This document shows, piece after piece, positions 49,585-58,487 of a stretch of DNA of 64,000 bases (its first letter is position 1; every line of letters starts with the position of its first letter). The translations under genes and the position numbers were made by a program. The stretch covers positions 62,001 through 126,000 of the forward strand of contig JBDHTX010000007.1 of the NCBI GenBank assembly GCA_039808885.1, read 5' to 3'. Source of the stretch: Dongia_A sp039808885 (GTDB lineage: Bacteria > Pseudomonadota > Alphaproteobacteria > Dongiales > Dongiaceae). The notes under the pieces are model-generated. The model was not told the origin of the DNA. It saw only the letters and a program-made list of their open reading frames with translations, and did no database searches.

Positions 49585-50196
49585 ATGAACCTGCCCCTGA
49601 AGACGCCCGGTCCCGCCACGCTGCTGCAGATGCGCGGCGCGTCGATCGCGCCCGCCCGATTGTCCGACGCCGCGCTGGTCGTCATCGACGCCCAGGCCGA
49701 GTACCGCGACGGCCGCGTGCCGCTCGACGGCATCGATGCGGCGCTGGCGCACATCGCAGCGCTGCTGGCCCGCGCGCGGGCCGGCGGCATGCCGGTCATC
49801 CATGTCCGCCAGCTGGGGCAGTCCGGCAGCCTGTTCGACGGTGCCGGCGGCGCGTTCCTGGCGCAGGCGGCGCCGCAGGGCGCCGAGCTGGTGATCGCGA
49901 AGCGCCTGCCCAACGCCTTCGCCGGCACCGAACTGCATGAGGTGCTGCAGAAGGTTGGTCGGCGCAACCTGCTGCTGGCCGGGTTCATGACGCATATGTG
50001 CGTCAGCGCTTCGGCCCGCGCGGCGCTGGATCTCGGCTACGCCGCGAGCGTGGCGGCGGATTGCACTGCGACGCGCGCCCTGCCGGCGACGGATGGCGGC
50101 GCGCCGATCGCCGCCGACCTGGTGCAGCGCGTCGCCCTGGCCGAGCTTGCCGACCGCTTCGCCGCCATCGTCGAGAGCACGGGAATCGGCGACTAG
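49585..50196 (+). CDS. Isochorismatase-family cysteine hydrolase
   Basis: A 203-residue alpha/beta hydrolase. The catalytic triad is recognisable: Asp in LVVIDAQAEY, Lys in IAKRLPNAFAGT, and Cys in AGFMTHMCVSASAR. Members hydrolyse amides or vinyl ethers (nicotinamidase, isochorismatase, N-carbamoyl amidases). Which substrate is used here cannot be inferred. AGAGAGG precedes the ATG at a suitable distance. The divergent LysR gene is the probable regulator. Confidence 0.88.
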   Translation: MNLPLKTPGPATLLQMRGASIAPARLSDAALVVIDAQAEYRDGRVPLDGIDAALAHIAALLARARAGGMPVIHVRQLGQSGSLFDGAGGAFLAQAAPQGAELVIAKRLPNAFAGTELHEVLQKVGRRNLLLAGFMTHMCVSASARAALDLGYAASVAADCTATRALPATDGGAPIAADLVQRVALAELADRFAAIVESTGIGD

Positions 50197-50200
50197 CAGG

Positions 50201-50230
50201 CGGCAACTGGCGGGGCGGCAACTGGCGGGG
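50201..50230. repeat. Perfect 15-bp tandem duplication
   Basis: CGGCAACTGGCGGGG occurs twice in direct succession (50201-50215, 50216-50230), between the stop of the hydrolase gene and the stop of the GntR gene. Confidence 0.7.
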
Positions 50231-50234
50231 CGAA

Positions 50235-50885
50235 CTACCGGCCCTTGAGCGCGGCGACCAGGCCGCGCTCGGTTTCCTTGATATGGTGCTGCAGGAGCGC
50301 CAGCGCGGCGGGGACGTCGCGCCGGCGGCAGCAGGCGACAAGGTCTTGGTGTTCGGCCAGGCCACGATCGCGCCCGGCGCGCATGGTGACTTCCAGCCGC
50401 AGGTAGCGGTCGATCTTGTCGTGGATGTTCTTCAGCAGCTTGAGGGTGATCGGCCGCGCGGCCGCCAGATACATCGTCTCGTGCAGGCGCCAGTTGAGCT
50501 CGCCCCAGCGCGGCAGCACGTCGGGCCGGCGCTGCTCCTCCAGGATCCGGTCGAGGTCGTCCAGCTGCGCCTCGGTCATCGCCGGGATCGCCTGCTCGAG
50601 CAGCCAGGTCTCCAGCCGCAGGCGCAGATCGAACAGCTCCTCGACCTCGGCCGCCGACAATTCGGCCACCACCGCGCCCTTGTGCGAGGCGATGGTGACG
50701 AAGCCCTCCGCCGCCAGCTGCTTCAGCGCCTCGCGCAGCGGAATCCGGCTCACGCCCAGCTCGGCGGCCAGATGCTCCTGCCGGATCGGCTGGCCGCCCT
50801 TCAGCTGGCCGGCCAGGATCCGCTGGCGGATCAGTTCCGCCGCCTGGTCGGCGATGGTGCGCTTGACCGGCAAGCCGGAATCCAT
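50235..50885 (-). CDS. GntR-family (FCD-type) transcriptional regulator
   Basis: A 216-residue regulator. The winged-helix domain (about 1-75) contains IRQRILAGQLKGGQPIRQEH and GVSRIPLREALKQLAAEGFV. The all-helical FCD ligand domain follows, with ELFDLRLRLETWLLEQA and metal-binding residues Asp/His in ELNWRLHETMY and EHQDLVACC. FCD regulators bind carboxylates or sugar acids. It is divergent from the DapA-family gene. A perfect palindrome in the gap is the likely operator. ATG 50885 is chosen, and the upstream frame is low-complexity arginine-rich. Confidence 0.9.
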   Translation of the reverse strand: MDSGLPVKRTIADQAAELIRQRILAGQLKGGQPIRQEHLAAELGVSRIPLREALKQLAAEGFVTIASHKGAVVAELSAAEVEELFDLRLRLETWLLEQAIPAMTEAQLDDLDRILEEQRRPDVLPRWGELNWRLHETMYLAAARPITLKLLKNIHDKIDRYLRLEVTMRAGRDRGLAEHQDLVACCRRRDVPAALALLQHHIKETERGLVAALKGR

Positions 50886-51013
50886 GGCGTCGCTCCGTTC
50901 ATCTCGGCGTCTACCCCGGCCTACACCCCGGCGCATCGGCGTCCGCGTCGCGGAACGACGCCCCCGTCGGGGCGACTGGCCCATCGAGTCGGGGCGGGTT
51001 CGAGAAAGCCATA

Positions 51014-51040
51014 TTGACACCGATCAGGATTGTATACAAT
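51014..51040 (+). promoter_or_regulatory. Promoter with overlapping GntR-type operator
   Basis: TTGACA (51014-51019) is followed 15 bases later by TACAAT (51035-51040), good matches to -35 and -10 boxes. ATTGTATACAAT (51029-51040), a perfect 12-bp palindrome, covers the -10. Binding of the divergent FCD-type GntR protein there would block transcription of the DapA-family gene whose ATG is at 51083. The role is inferred from position and symmetry. Confidence 0.7.
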
Positions 51041-51082
51041 ATACAAAGAGCCAGTAACCCTCAGATCCGCGGAGATTGCGAC

Positions 51083-52018
51083 ATGGCGCGAGCCAAAGGG
51101 ACGCCCAGCTGGGCCGGTGTCTATCCGGCCGTCACCACCCAGTTCAATGCCGACGAAAGCCTGAACATCGCCGCCACCCAGAACGAAATGGCGCGGCTGA
51201 TCGAAGGCGGCGTGCACGGCTTCATCATGCTGGGCACGGTGGGCGAGAACTGCTCGCTGCGGGCCGACGAGAAGCGCAAGGTGCTGGCCGCCGCCAAGGA
51301 AGTCGCCGGCAAGCTGCCGGTCCTCTCCGGCGTCGCCGAGTTCACCACCGCCGAGGCGGCGCTCTATGCCAAGGACGCGCAGAAGATCGGCATCGACGGG
51401 CTGATGGTGCTGCCCGGCATGGTCTACACCTCTGACACGCGTGAGACTCTGAACCATTTCCGCACCGTGGCGCGGGCCAGCGACCTGCCGATCATGATCT
51501 ACAACAACCCGCTGGTGTACCGCGTCGATATCAAGCCGGAAACCTTCGGCGAACTGGCCGCGGAGAAGACCATCGTCGCGATCAAGGAAAGCTCCGACGA
51601 TCCGCGCCGCATCACCGACCTGCACAACCTCTATGGCGACCGCTTCATCCTGTTCTGCGGCGTCGACGACCTGGTGCTGGAAAGCGCCGCGCTCGGCATC
51701 GAAGGCTGGGTCAGCGGGCTGACCGACGTGTTCCCCGAGGAATCGGTGGAGCTGTGGAACCTGTGCCAGGCCGGCCGCTTCGCCGAGGCGCGCGCGCTCT
51801 ACCGCTGGTTCACGCCGGTCCTGCACCTCGACACCTCGCCCAAGCTGGTCCAGTACATCAAGCTCGGCCAGCAGGTGGTCGGCATCGGCAGCGAGAAGGT
51901 GCGGGCTCCCCGCATGGAGCTGGCCGGCGAGGAACGCGCCCACATCCTGGGCCTGTACGAGAAGGCCATCGCGAGCCGGCCGAAGCTGGCCAACCGGCCC
52001 AAAACCGCCGTCGCCTGA
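51083..52018 (+). CDS. Dihydrodipicolinate synthase/N-acetylneuraminate lyase family aldolase
   Basis: A 311-residue TIM-barrel class I aldolase. The pyruvate-binding loop reads MLGTVGENCSL (the usual G-T-T-G-E is G-T-V-G-E). The conserved tyrosine is in IMIYNNPLVY and the Schiff-base lysine in VAIKESSDD. The divergent GntR regulator and lack of lysine-biosynthetic neighbours argue for a catabolic aldolase or dehydratase acting on a 2-oxo acid rather than DapA itself. An intrinsic terminator follows. ATG 51083 has GGAGA upstream. Confidence 0.88.
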   Translation: MARAKGTPSWAGVYPAVTTQFNADESLNIAATQNEMARLIEGGVHGFIMLGTVGENCSLRADEKRKVLAAAKEVAGKLPVLSGVAEFTTAEAALYAKDAQKIGIDGLMVLPGMVYTSDTRETLNHFRTVARASDLPIMIYNNPLVYRVDIKPETFGELAAEKTIVAIKESSDDPRRITDLHNLYGDRFILFCGVDDLVLESAALGIEGWVSGLTDVFPEESVELWNLCQAGRFAEARALYRWFTPVLHLDTSPKLVQYIKLGQQVVGIGSEKVRAPRMELAGEERAHILGLYEKAIASRPKLANRPKTAVA

Positions 52019-52049
52019 CGCTTCTTCGCCACGCTTTCCTTCCTAAATC

Positions 52050-52089
52050 GCCGTGCCGGAACCCTCCGGCACGGCCATCCGCATTTTTT
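52050..52089 (+). terminator. Rho-independent terminator of the DapA-family gene
   Basis: GCCGTGCCGGA (52050-52060) pairs perfectly with TCCGGCACGGC (52065-52075) around ACCC, and a run of six T follows at 52084-52089. It ends the transcript about 30 bases after the stop codon. Confidence 0.85.
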
Positions 52090-52177
52090 CCGTGCAGGAA
52101 ATCGCGTTCAGCCGCATAAACGGTTTGGTAATTGCTTCGTGCCATTGCAATCAAATGGCATCTTTGCATTGCGCGTA

Positions 52178-52654
52178 ATGAGCCTCGATACACTCGTGGA
52201 CGTAACCGACATACGCGACAACCGGCTGCGCAGTCTGTTCCAGTACTGGAGCAGCAAGCTGCGCGGGCGTTCCATGCCAGCCCGCAAGGATCTCGACCCG
52301 CTGGAAATGCGGCCCTGGCTCGGCAACCTGGTGCTGGTCGATTTCCCGGGAGATCTGAAGGACTATCGAATCCGCCTCGAAGGCGTGAATGTGGTGCAGT
52401 TCTACGGCTCTTCCCGCACCGGCCGCGGCATCGAGGCGATGACCTCGGAGCTTGAGCGCCAGGTGGTGCTGCCGCAGTATTTCTCGGTCGTCGAGACCAA
52501 GGAGCCCGCCTATTACGAGGCGGAATTCATCAGCAGCGAAGGCGTGCTGACGTATCAGCACAAGCTGGTTCTTCCTCTGTCCGATGACGGCGAACGGGTT
52601 AACATGACCCTGGCCGGCATCTATTTCGACCGGGTGCCGGCGGAAGCAAGCTAG
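52178..52654 (+). CDS. PAS_5-type PAS domain protein
   Basis: A 158-residue protein that is almost entirely one PAS-like domain of the PAS_5 kind frequent in alphaproteobacteria. The hallmark N-terminal part is FQYWSSKLRGRSMPARKDLD followed by EMRPWLGNLVLVDF. ATG 52178 is listed. A GTG at 52139 would add 13 residues. There is no output domain, so it may sense a ligand and act through a partner. It lies just upstream of a histidine kinase with which it may function. Confidence 0.8.
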   Translation: MSLDTLVDVTDIRDNRLRSLFQYWSSKLRGRSMPARKDLDPLEMRPWLGNLVLVDFPGDLKDYRIRLEGVNVVQFYGSSRTGRGIEAMTSELERQVVLPQYFSVVETKEPAYYEAEFISSEGVLTYQHKLVLPLSDDGERVNMTLAGIYFDRVPAEAS

Positions 52655-52724
52655 GCGGCACAAAAAACCGCTTAGGAATATAACGCTAAGCCGGGGTCCC
52701 GGACCGAAGTGGGCAGCCGCATCG

Positions 52725-54050
52725 ATGCCGCATGAAAGTCTATGGCGATCGTTCATTGGCCGGTTGACGCCGGGTCGGGCCGCCGTCGGCGATAGCGGCG
52801 CGACCGCGACCCTGCGCAACCTGCTGGACGCCGCGCCGGCGGCGATCGTGACCTCGGCGCGCGACGGCTCCATCACCACCTGGAACCGCGCTGCCGAACG
52901 CCTGTTCGGCTGGAAACAAGACGAGGTGATCGGCCGACCGCCGCCCTACCCGGCGCCGGAGGCGCAGGCGGCGGAGACCGCCTTGCGCCAGCGGGTGCTG
53001 GCCGGCAACGAGCTGTTCCGCCGCCGCGGCCGCTTCCAGCTGCGCGACGGCACCGAGGTGGAGATGCTGGTGAGCGCCGTGCCGCAGCGCGATCCGGATG
53101 GCGGCATCGTCGGCATCATCAGCGTGTTCGAGGAAACCGTGGCCGCTACCCCCTCGGCGGTCCGCGCGGCGCCGACACATCCCGCGCCTGCCGCCGCGGC
53201 GCGTGCCACAGCCACCGCGGACACTGCCGTCGCCGGGCCGGCGGATGACCTGCCGCGCGGCCCGGCATCGATGCCGGCACGCCAGTCGCCGGCACAAGTC
53301 GGCGCGGCGAGATCGGTCGTGCCGGAGACCGCCGGCCCAGCCCCTGCGGATGCAAGGCGGGATTCCGTGACCGCGGAACGCCCATCGCAATTCCTGGCGC
53401 GGGTCAGCCACGACCTGCGCCAGCCGCTGCATGCGCTCAGCCTGCTGACCGGCGCCCTCGAACGGCGGGTGAAGGATCCCGGCAGCCGCGAGCTGGTCGT
53501 GGATGCCGGCGCCATGGTGCGCGCGCTGCAGGACAGCTTCGACAACCTGGTCGATTTCGCGCGCCTGGAAGAGGGCAGCGTGACGCCGCGACCGGTCATC
53601 GCGCCGGCGGCGGAGATGCTGCGGCCCGTCGCCGACGACTTCGCGCGGGACGCGCAGAGGCGGGGCATCTCCTTCCGCTACGTGCCATGCCGCGCGGCGA
53701 TCGAGACCGACCCGATCCTGCTGCAGCGCCTCCTGCGCCAGCTGCTCGGCAACGCGCTGCGCCACGGCGCCGGGCCGGCGGGCAAGATCGTGCTCGGCGC
53801 GCGCCGCAAGAATGGATGCCTGCGCCTCATGGTCGCCGATTCCGGAACCGGCGTCCCGGCCGACCAGGCCACCGCCATCTTCGACCCCTTCGTCCAGCTC
53901 GACGCCGGACGCGCGGCCGGCGGCCTGGGCCTCGGCCTGGCCATCGCGCAAAAGCTGGCGCGCCTGCTGCAGACGCAGGTCGGCCTGCGGTCCGCGCCGG
54001 GCCGGGGCAGTCAGTTCTGGGTCGATGTGAAGCTGGCGCCGACGCCTTAG
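52725..54050 (+). CDS. Soluble PAS-domain sensor histidine kinase
   Basis: A 441-residue kinase without membrane helices. Order: a PAS domain (about 25-140, PAAIVTSARDGSITTWNRAA), a long Ala/Pro/Thr-rich linker (about 145-225), a HisKA dimerisation domain with the phospho-acceptor in RVSHDLRQPLHALSLL, and a HATPase domain with N-box LLGNALRHGA, G1 DSGTGVPAD and G2 GLGLGLAIA. It should sense a cytoplasmic signal or redox state through PAS. The response regulator gene is convergent right after it, so the pair is a likely two-component system, although in separate transcripts. Confidence 0.9.
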   Translation: MPHESLWRSFIGRLTPGRAAVGDSGATATLRNLLDAAPAAIVTSARDGSITTWNRAAERLFGWKQDEVIGRPPPYPAPEAQAAETALRQRVLAGNELFRRRGRFQLRDGTEVEMLVSAVPQRDPDGGIVGIISVFEETVAATPSAVRAAPTHPAPAAAARATATADTAVAGPADDLPRGPASMPARQSPAQVGAARSVVPETAGPAPADARRDSVTAERPSQFLARVSHDLRQPLHALSLLTGALERRVKDPGSRELVVDAGAMVRALQDSFDNLVDFARLEEGSVTPRPVIAPAAEMLRPVADDFARDAQRRGISFRYVPCRAAIETDPILLQRLLRQLLGNALRHGAGPAGKIVLGARRKNGCLRLMVADSGTGVPADQATAIFDPFVQLDAGRAAGGLGLGLAIAQKLARLLQTQVGLRSAPGRGSQFWVDVKLAPTP

Positions 54051-54064
54051 GTCCGGCCGCGCGC

Positions 54065-54094
54065 CACTCAGGGTTCGTTCACTCAGGGTTCGTT
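54065..54094. repeat. 15-bp tandem duplication spanning the response-regulator stop codon
   Basis: CACTCAGGGTTCGTT occurs twice in succession (54065-54079 and 54080-54094). It duplicates the last codons and stop (Asn-Glu-Pro-stop) of the minus-strand regulator gene in frame, leaving a spare copy just past the used stop. Confidence 0.7.
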
Positions 54095-54751
54095 GCTGAC
54101 CAGCTTCGACGCCTTCAGCACCGCCTCGGTGCGATTGCGCGCCGACAGCACGCGAAAGATCGCCGCCAGATGCACCTTGACCGTGCCTTCGGCCAGCCCG
54201 AGCCGGCGGGCGATCTCCTTGTTCGACAGGCCGCCGGCCAGTTCGGTCATCACGTCGCGCTGGCGCTGCGTCAACGGCAGATCGGCGACGCTCTCCGCCT
54301 TGAGACCGATATGCGGCAAGGTCCAGGCGGAGCGGCCGTCGGGAACCGTCGGCAGCACGCTCGGAAGATAGGTCTCGCCGGTGAGCAGCCGGTCGACCGC
54401 GCGCACCATCTCGTCTTCGCTGGCGGATTTCAGGATATAGCCGTTGGCGCCGGCATCGATCACCTGCAGGGCCAGCGAGCGGTTCTCGAGCCCCGTCACC
54501 ACCGCAATGCGCAAGCCGGGATAGGCTTCGCGCACCGCGCGAATGCTCTCGACCCCGGCCATGCCGGGCATCATCAGATCGAAGAACGCCACCCCGATCG
54601 CCGGATTGCCGGCCAGGATATCCAGAGCGGAGTCAAAACCGGTTGCCTCGATGATGCCGGAACCAGTGAGATGGTCCTGCAGCAGCATCGCGAAGCCCTT
54701 GCGAAACAGGGCATGGTCATCGGCAATCAGGATTTGCAGTGGTTCCGCCAT
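54083..54751 (-). CDS. NarL/FixJ-family response regulator
   Basis: A 222-residue regulator. The receiver domain (about 1-125) has the acidic pair in LIADDHALFRKG, phospho-acceptor Asp in AFFDLMMPGMAG, and Thr and Lys in AVVTGLENR and GYILKSAS. The C-terminal LuxR-type helix-turn-helix is LTQRQRDVMTELAGGLSNKE followed by IARRLGLAEGTVKVHL. ATG 54751 is preferred. The upstream extension is not conserved-looking. It is convergent with the soluble histidine kinase, its probable partner. Confidence 0.9.
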   Translation of the reverse strand: MAEPLQILIADDHALFRKGFAMLLQDHLTGSGIIEATGFDSALDILAGNPAIGVAFFDLMMPGMAGVESIRAVREAYPGLRIAVVTGLENRSLALQVIDAGANGYILKSASEDEMVRAVDRLLTGETYLPSVLPTVPDGRSAWTLPHIGLKAESVADLPLTQRQRDVMTELAGGLSNKEIARRLGLAEGTVKVHLAAIFRVLSARNRTEAVLKASKLVSNEP

Positions 54752-54998
54752 CCGCTCCGTGCCACGGCATATTTTCACACTCGAATGAGATACTTTCCAG
54801 TCTATCAAGGCAACGATTTTGTTGTCGCGGACGCGCCAAATCGGGCTTCCGCGCGGCCCTTAGCCGGCCTCGCCGCGAGAGACATTTCCCGCCGTTATTC
54901 TCGCGCCAAGTTGTGCCTGCGACCCAATACTTAATTAATACGCCCATATGGATCGGGGTCTTGTCGCCGGTTTCCGCGCCGGTCGAACCCGCCGCGGA

Positions 54999-56303
54999 TC
55001 ACGCGATCTGCGGCAGCACGCCTTCGAGTCGCCCGGCATCGGCGGCGAGGTCGAGGAAGGTGTAGCGGTTGCGGATCTTGCGCGCGTGGCGCACCGCGCC
55101 GAGATAGAAATCGCGCTGCCAGCCGAGATCCTCCGGCGCGCGCGGCGCGCCGGCACGCGCCAGCACCAGCGCGAGCGAGTCCGCGGCCACGGTGATCGCC
55201 GCGATGCGCGCGCAGATCTGGTCCCAGTTGGCGGCGATCTTCGCGTTGAGCGCATCGGCCTTTTCCCTGGTCAGTCGCTTCTGGGCGAACTCCTTCCAGC
55301 AGGACGGGCCGAGGACCGCGCCGAACTGGGCAATGAAGTCGGCCTCGCTGCTGTCGTCGGCGACGAGCACCGGCGCCGGGCCGGCCAGCATCCGCTCCTG
55401 CAGCCGCGCCATGGTCAGCGTGGTCACGCCGATCTGCTCGCCGTGGAACGAGAACGGCCGGCCATCCTCGGGAATCATGTCGGAATAATGGCTGATGAGA
55501 TGCTCGCCCTGGCTCGCCGGCAGCGAGTTGCCGCAGATCGCGGTGCCGAAGCCGGACAGCAGCAGCGTGTTGACCAGGCGCTCCATCGCCGCGGCGTCGC
55601 CGGCAAGCAGGTCGGCGGCGCCGGCGAACAGGGCCGGCTCGTCCTCCTCGAGCAGCACGAAGGGCATGGTGCGATAGGGCAGGCCGAACAGCAGATGCGA
55701 CAGCAGCCAATCGGCCTGTGCCGTCGGCCGGCACAGCGAATCGCCGAGGCCGGAACGGATCATCCGCTTCGGCGCCGCCGACAGCACGGCGACGTCGAAG
55801 AACGCGCCGATGGGCGCCTGCGCGGCGAGCGACTTCTTCAATCCGCCCACGGTGATCGCGGCATTGACCGAGGTGTAGCCGTTCATCGACGGCGCCGTGC
55901 CGAACACTACATAGGGCTTCTTGTCGAGGGCGCTCGCATACTTGCAGAGATCGTTGATGGTGCCCGAGCCGACCGCCACCAGCGCGTCGGCTGCCGCCGT
56001 CGCCTTGCGCAACGCCGCGACGGTGACGTCGTCCGCGTGCGGATGCTCCGGCAGGTTGACGCTCACGATCTTCGCGACGCCCTGGAGCACGCGGGTCACC
56101 CGGGCGCCCAGCACCGCAGCGGTCTGCGGGTCGCTGACCACGGCCAGCGTGCGGCCGAGGCCGAGCGGCCGCACCAGGTCGGCTTCCATGCCGTCGAGCG
56201 AACGCGCCACCGCCACCGCGCGGGTCGCCACCGTGAGCGGCGCGCCGCCGTCCGGATCCGGGCAGGTGCCGGCAACCAGCCGGTCGATCAGACTTTGCTT
56301 CAT
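54999..56303 (-). CDS. Glycerol-1-phosphate dehydrogenase-like enzyme (AraM/EgsA type)
   Basis: A 434-residue iron/zinc-type alcohol dehydrogenase fold. NAD binding is at ALVAVGSGTINDLCKYAS. Metal ligands are suggested by the Asp in SGLGDSLCRPTAQADW and the histidines in QGEHLISHYSD and SFHGEQIGVTT. Relatives reduce dihydroxyacetone phosphate to sn-glycerol 1-phosphate (family knowledge). It is the last gene of a DeoR-aldolase-kinase run, and the aldolase there could supply the dihydroxyacetone phosphate. ATG 56303 starts 20 bases after the kinase stop. Other polyol dehydrogenase roles are possible. Confidence 0.85.
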   Translation of the reverse strand: MKQSLIDRLVAGTCPDPDGGAPLTVATRAVAVARSLDGMEADLVRPLGLGRTLAVVSDPQTAAVLGARVTRVLQGVAKIVSVNLPEHPHADDVTVAALRKATAAADALVAVGSGTINDLCKYASALDKKPYVVFGTAPSMNGYTSVNAAITVGGLKKSLAAQAPIGAFFDVAVLSAAPKRMIRSGLGDSLCRPTAQADWLLSHLLFGLPYRTMPFVLLEEDEPALFAGAADLLAGDAAAMERLVNTLLLSGFGTAICGNSLPASQGEHLISHYSDMIPEDGRPFSFHGEQIGVTTLTMARLQERMLAGPAPVLVADDSSEADFIAQFGAVLGPSCWKEFAQKRLTREKADALNAKIAANWDQICARIAAITVAADSLALVLARAGAPRAPEDLGWQRDFYLGAVRHARKIRNRYTFLDLAADAGRLEGVLPQIA

Positions 56304-56323
56304 TCCTTGGTACTCCCCATCGA

Positions 56324-57799
56324 TCAGCGCCCCGTGTCGTCGCGCGCCGGGTTTGGCAGCAGCGGACGCAGGGCTTGGAACAAGCGGCGATAGCGCCGGT
56401 AGGCGGCATCGTAGATTTCGGTCTTGCGCGCATCCGGCGTCAGCACGCGGTGATCGCGCGGCAGCGCCGCCGCCACGCCGGCGAGGTCGCGCGCCCGTCC
56501 GGCGGCCACGAAACCCAGCATGGCGGCACCGATCGGCGCGCTGTCGACGCAGCTGGGAATGGTCACCGCGCGCCCGGTCACGTCGGCGCGCATCTGGGCC
56601 CAGGCGGCGCTGCGGGCGCCGCCGCCCAGCAGCAGCAATGATTCCGTCGCCACCCGCATTTCGGCCAGGCGGTCGACCACGTCGCGCATGGCGAAGGCGC
56701 AGCCCTCGAGCACCGCGCGCGCCAGATGTCCGCGGCCATGCGCCGGCGTCAATCCGTAGAAGCAGCCGCGCGCCTCGGGCAGCCATTCCGGCGCCATCGC
56801 GCCGGTCAGCGCCGGGATGAAGGTCAGGCCGTCGCAGCCGGCCGGCGCGGCGGTGACCAGGGCCTCGAAGGCGGCGAAATCCAGGCCGCCCAGCATGTCG
56901 CCGATCCAGGTCACGGCGCCGCCGGACAGCCAGCCGGGATTCTCGATGAAATAGGCGCCGCCCGGATAGGCATGCGTCTCCAGCAGGCCCTGCTCGTCGC
57001 GCAGCGGCTGCAGGTGCAGGGCGCCGACCACCTCGCCGGTGCCGAGCACCACCGCCACCTGGCCGGGGGCACAGAGCCCGCCGCCCAGCGGCGTGGCGAA
57101 GTCGTCGCCGGTGCCGACCGCGACCGGGATGCCCTCCGGCAGGCCGGTCAAGGCGGCGCCGGCGCGGCTCAGGCCGCCGGCGCTGCTTTCCGCCGGCGCG
57201 ATGCGCGGCAGGTCGGCGGCGGCGAGGTCGAAAAGGTCGAGCAGCGCCCCGTCATAGCCGCGCGCATCCAGGTCGTAGACCATGCTGGTGGAGGCCAGCG
57301 CGTGGTCGATCACCACCGCCCCGGTCAGCCGCTCGACCACATAGGACACCGGCTGATGGAAGCGCGCGATCGGCGCGCCCTTCAGGTGCCGCTTCAGCCA
57401 GCGCGCCTTGGCCGCCAGGTGGCTGGGATCGAGCACCAGGCCGCCGGTCCGGCTCACCTCATGCGCCGGAATGCCGTCGACCTCCGCCACCGCGCGGCGA
57501 TCCATCCAGATGATGCAGGGCGCCAGCGCCTCGCCCTTGGCGTCGACCGCGATGCAGCCGTCGAGCTGGCCGCAGATGCCGACGCCGCCGACATCGGCCG
57601 GCGCCACGCCCGCCTCGCGCAGCGCCGCGGCGACCGCCGGGCCGAGGGCCGAGAGCCACTGATCCGGCGCCTGCTCGACCCAGCCCGGCTGCGGATAGCT
57701 CGGCCGATAGGCGCAGGCGCCCTGCCCGCGGACGCGCAGCGCGTCGTCGAGCACCGCCACCTTCAGGCTCTGGGTGCCAACATCGATGCCGATGATCAT
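56324..57799 (-). CDS. FGGY-family carbohydrate kinase
   Basis: A 491-residue sugar kinase. The N-terminal phosphate-1 motif is IIGIDVGTQSLKVAVLDD. FGGY signatures include GICGQLDGCIAVDAKGEAL and the C-terminal LLLLGGGARSAAWAQMRAD. The overall likeness is to xylulokinase and related ketose kinases. The substrate is not known. It sits between the class II aldolase and the AraM-like dehydrogenase and would phosphorylate the sugar before aldol cleavage. Start ATG 57799 gives the normal N-terminus. Confidence 0.88.
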   Translation of the reverse strand: MIIGIDVGTQSLKVAVLDDALRVRGQGACAYRPSYPQPGWVEQAPDQWLSALGPAVAAALREAGVAPADVGGVGICGQLDGCIAVDAKGEALAPCIIWMDRRAVAEVDGIPAHEVSRTGGLVLDPSHLAAKARWLKRHLKGAPIARFHQPVSYVVERLTGAVVIDHALASTSMVYDLDARGYDGALLDLFDLAAADLPRIAPAESSAGGLSRAGAALTGLPEGIPVAVGTGDDFATPLGGGLCAPGQVAVVLGTGEVVGALHLQPLRDEQGLLETHAYPGGAYFIENPGWLSGGAVTWIGDMLGGLDFAAFEALVTAAPAGCDGLTFIPALTGAMAPEWLPEARGCFYGLTPAHGRGHLARAVLEGCAFAMRDVVDRLAEMRVATESLLLLGGGARSAAWAQMRADVTGRAVTIPSCVDSAPIGAAMLGFVAAGRARDLAGVAAALPRDHRVLTPDARKTEIYDAAYRRYRRLFQALRPLLPNPARDDTGR

Positions 57800-57827
57800 G
57801 CGCGTGCGCCGTACCGCCGCCACTGCC

Positions 57828-58487
57828 TCAGCAGCAGGCCGGCGCCGGTTCCTTGGCCTGGCCGTAGCTCTTGAACTTGTCGATGACGCGGCCGATCTCC
57901 GCCTTGGACAGGATGTTGGGCTTGCCGATCTGCAGCGCGCGCCAGTACTGCGCCGCCAGGGTCTCCACCTCGACCGCAAGCCACATCGCCTTCTTCAGGT
58001 TCGGCCCGACCACGATCATGCCGTGGTTGGCGAGCAGGCAGGCATTGCGCCCTTCCAGCGCCTTCACCGCGTTGGCCGCGGTTTCCGGCGTGCCGTAGGT
58101 GGCGTAGGGCGCGCAGCGGATGGTGTTGCCGCCGGCAGCCGCGATCATGTAGTGCACCGCGGGAATCTCCATGCCGAGGCAGGAGAGCGTGGTGGCGAAC
58201 ATCGAATGGGTGTGGACCACGGCGCCGATCTCCGGCCGCTTGCCCATCAGCGCATGATGGAAGCGCCATTCGCTCGACGGCTTGCGGCTGCCGGTGTGGC
58301 TGGCGTCCTTCTTCATCAGCACGATGTCGGCCGGCTTCATCTCGTCATAGGCCATGCCCGAGGGCGTGAGCAGGAAGCCTTCCTTCACCCGGACGCTGAT
58401 ATTGCCCGAGGTTCCCTGGTTGATGCCGCGCCGGTTCATGTCCTGGCATGCCTTGACGATCTCGCGGCGCTGTTCTGCGTATTTCAT
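57828..58487 (-). CDS. Class II aldolase/adducin family protein (FucA/AraD type)
   Basis: A 219-residue zinc aldolase or epimerase. The phosphate-binding part is GTSGNISVR near residue 30. Zinc ligands and catalysis are in SSEWRFHHALM (Glu), VVHTHSMFATTLS and LLANHGMIVVG. The fold cleaves ketose 1-phosphates to dihydroxyacetone phosphate plus an aldehyde, or epimerises ribulose 5-phosphate derivatives. The neighbouring kinase supports sugar breakdown. The C-terminus ends in Ala-Cys-Cys. ATG 58487 has GGAG nine bases upstream. Confidence 0.88.
   Translation of the reverse strand: MKYAEQRREIVKACQDMNRRGINQGTSGNISVRVKEGFLLTPSGMAYDEMKPADIVLMKKDASHTGSRKPSSEWRFHHALMGKRPEIGAVVHTHSMFATTLSCLGMEIPAVHYMIAAAGGNTIRCAPYATYGTPETAANAVKALEGRNACLLANHGMIVVGPNLKKAMWLAVEVETLAAQYWRALQIGKPNILSKAEIGRVIDKFKSYGQAKEPAPACC

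Noticed and set aside
51083..52018. DapA of lysine biosynthesis
   Set aside because: The divergent GntR regulator, operator and single-gene transcript point to an inducible catabolic aldolase. The pyruvate loop also differs slightly from the usual G-T-T-G-E.
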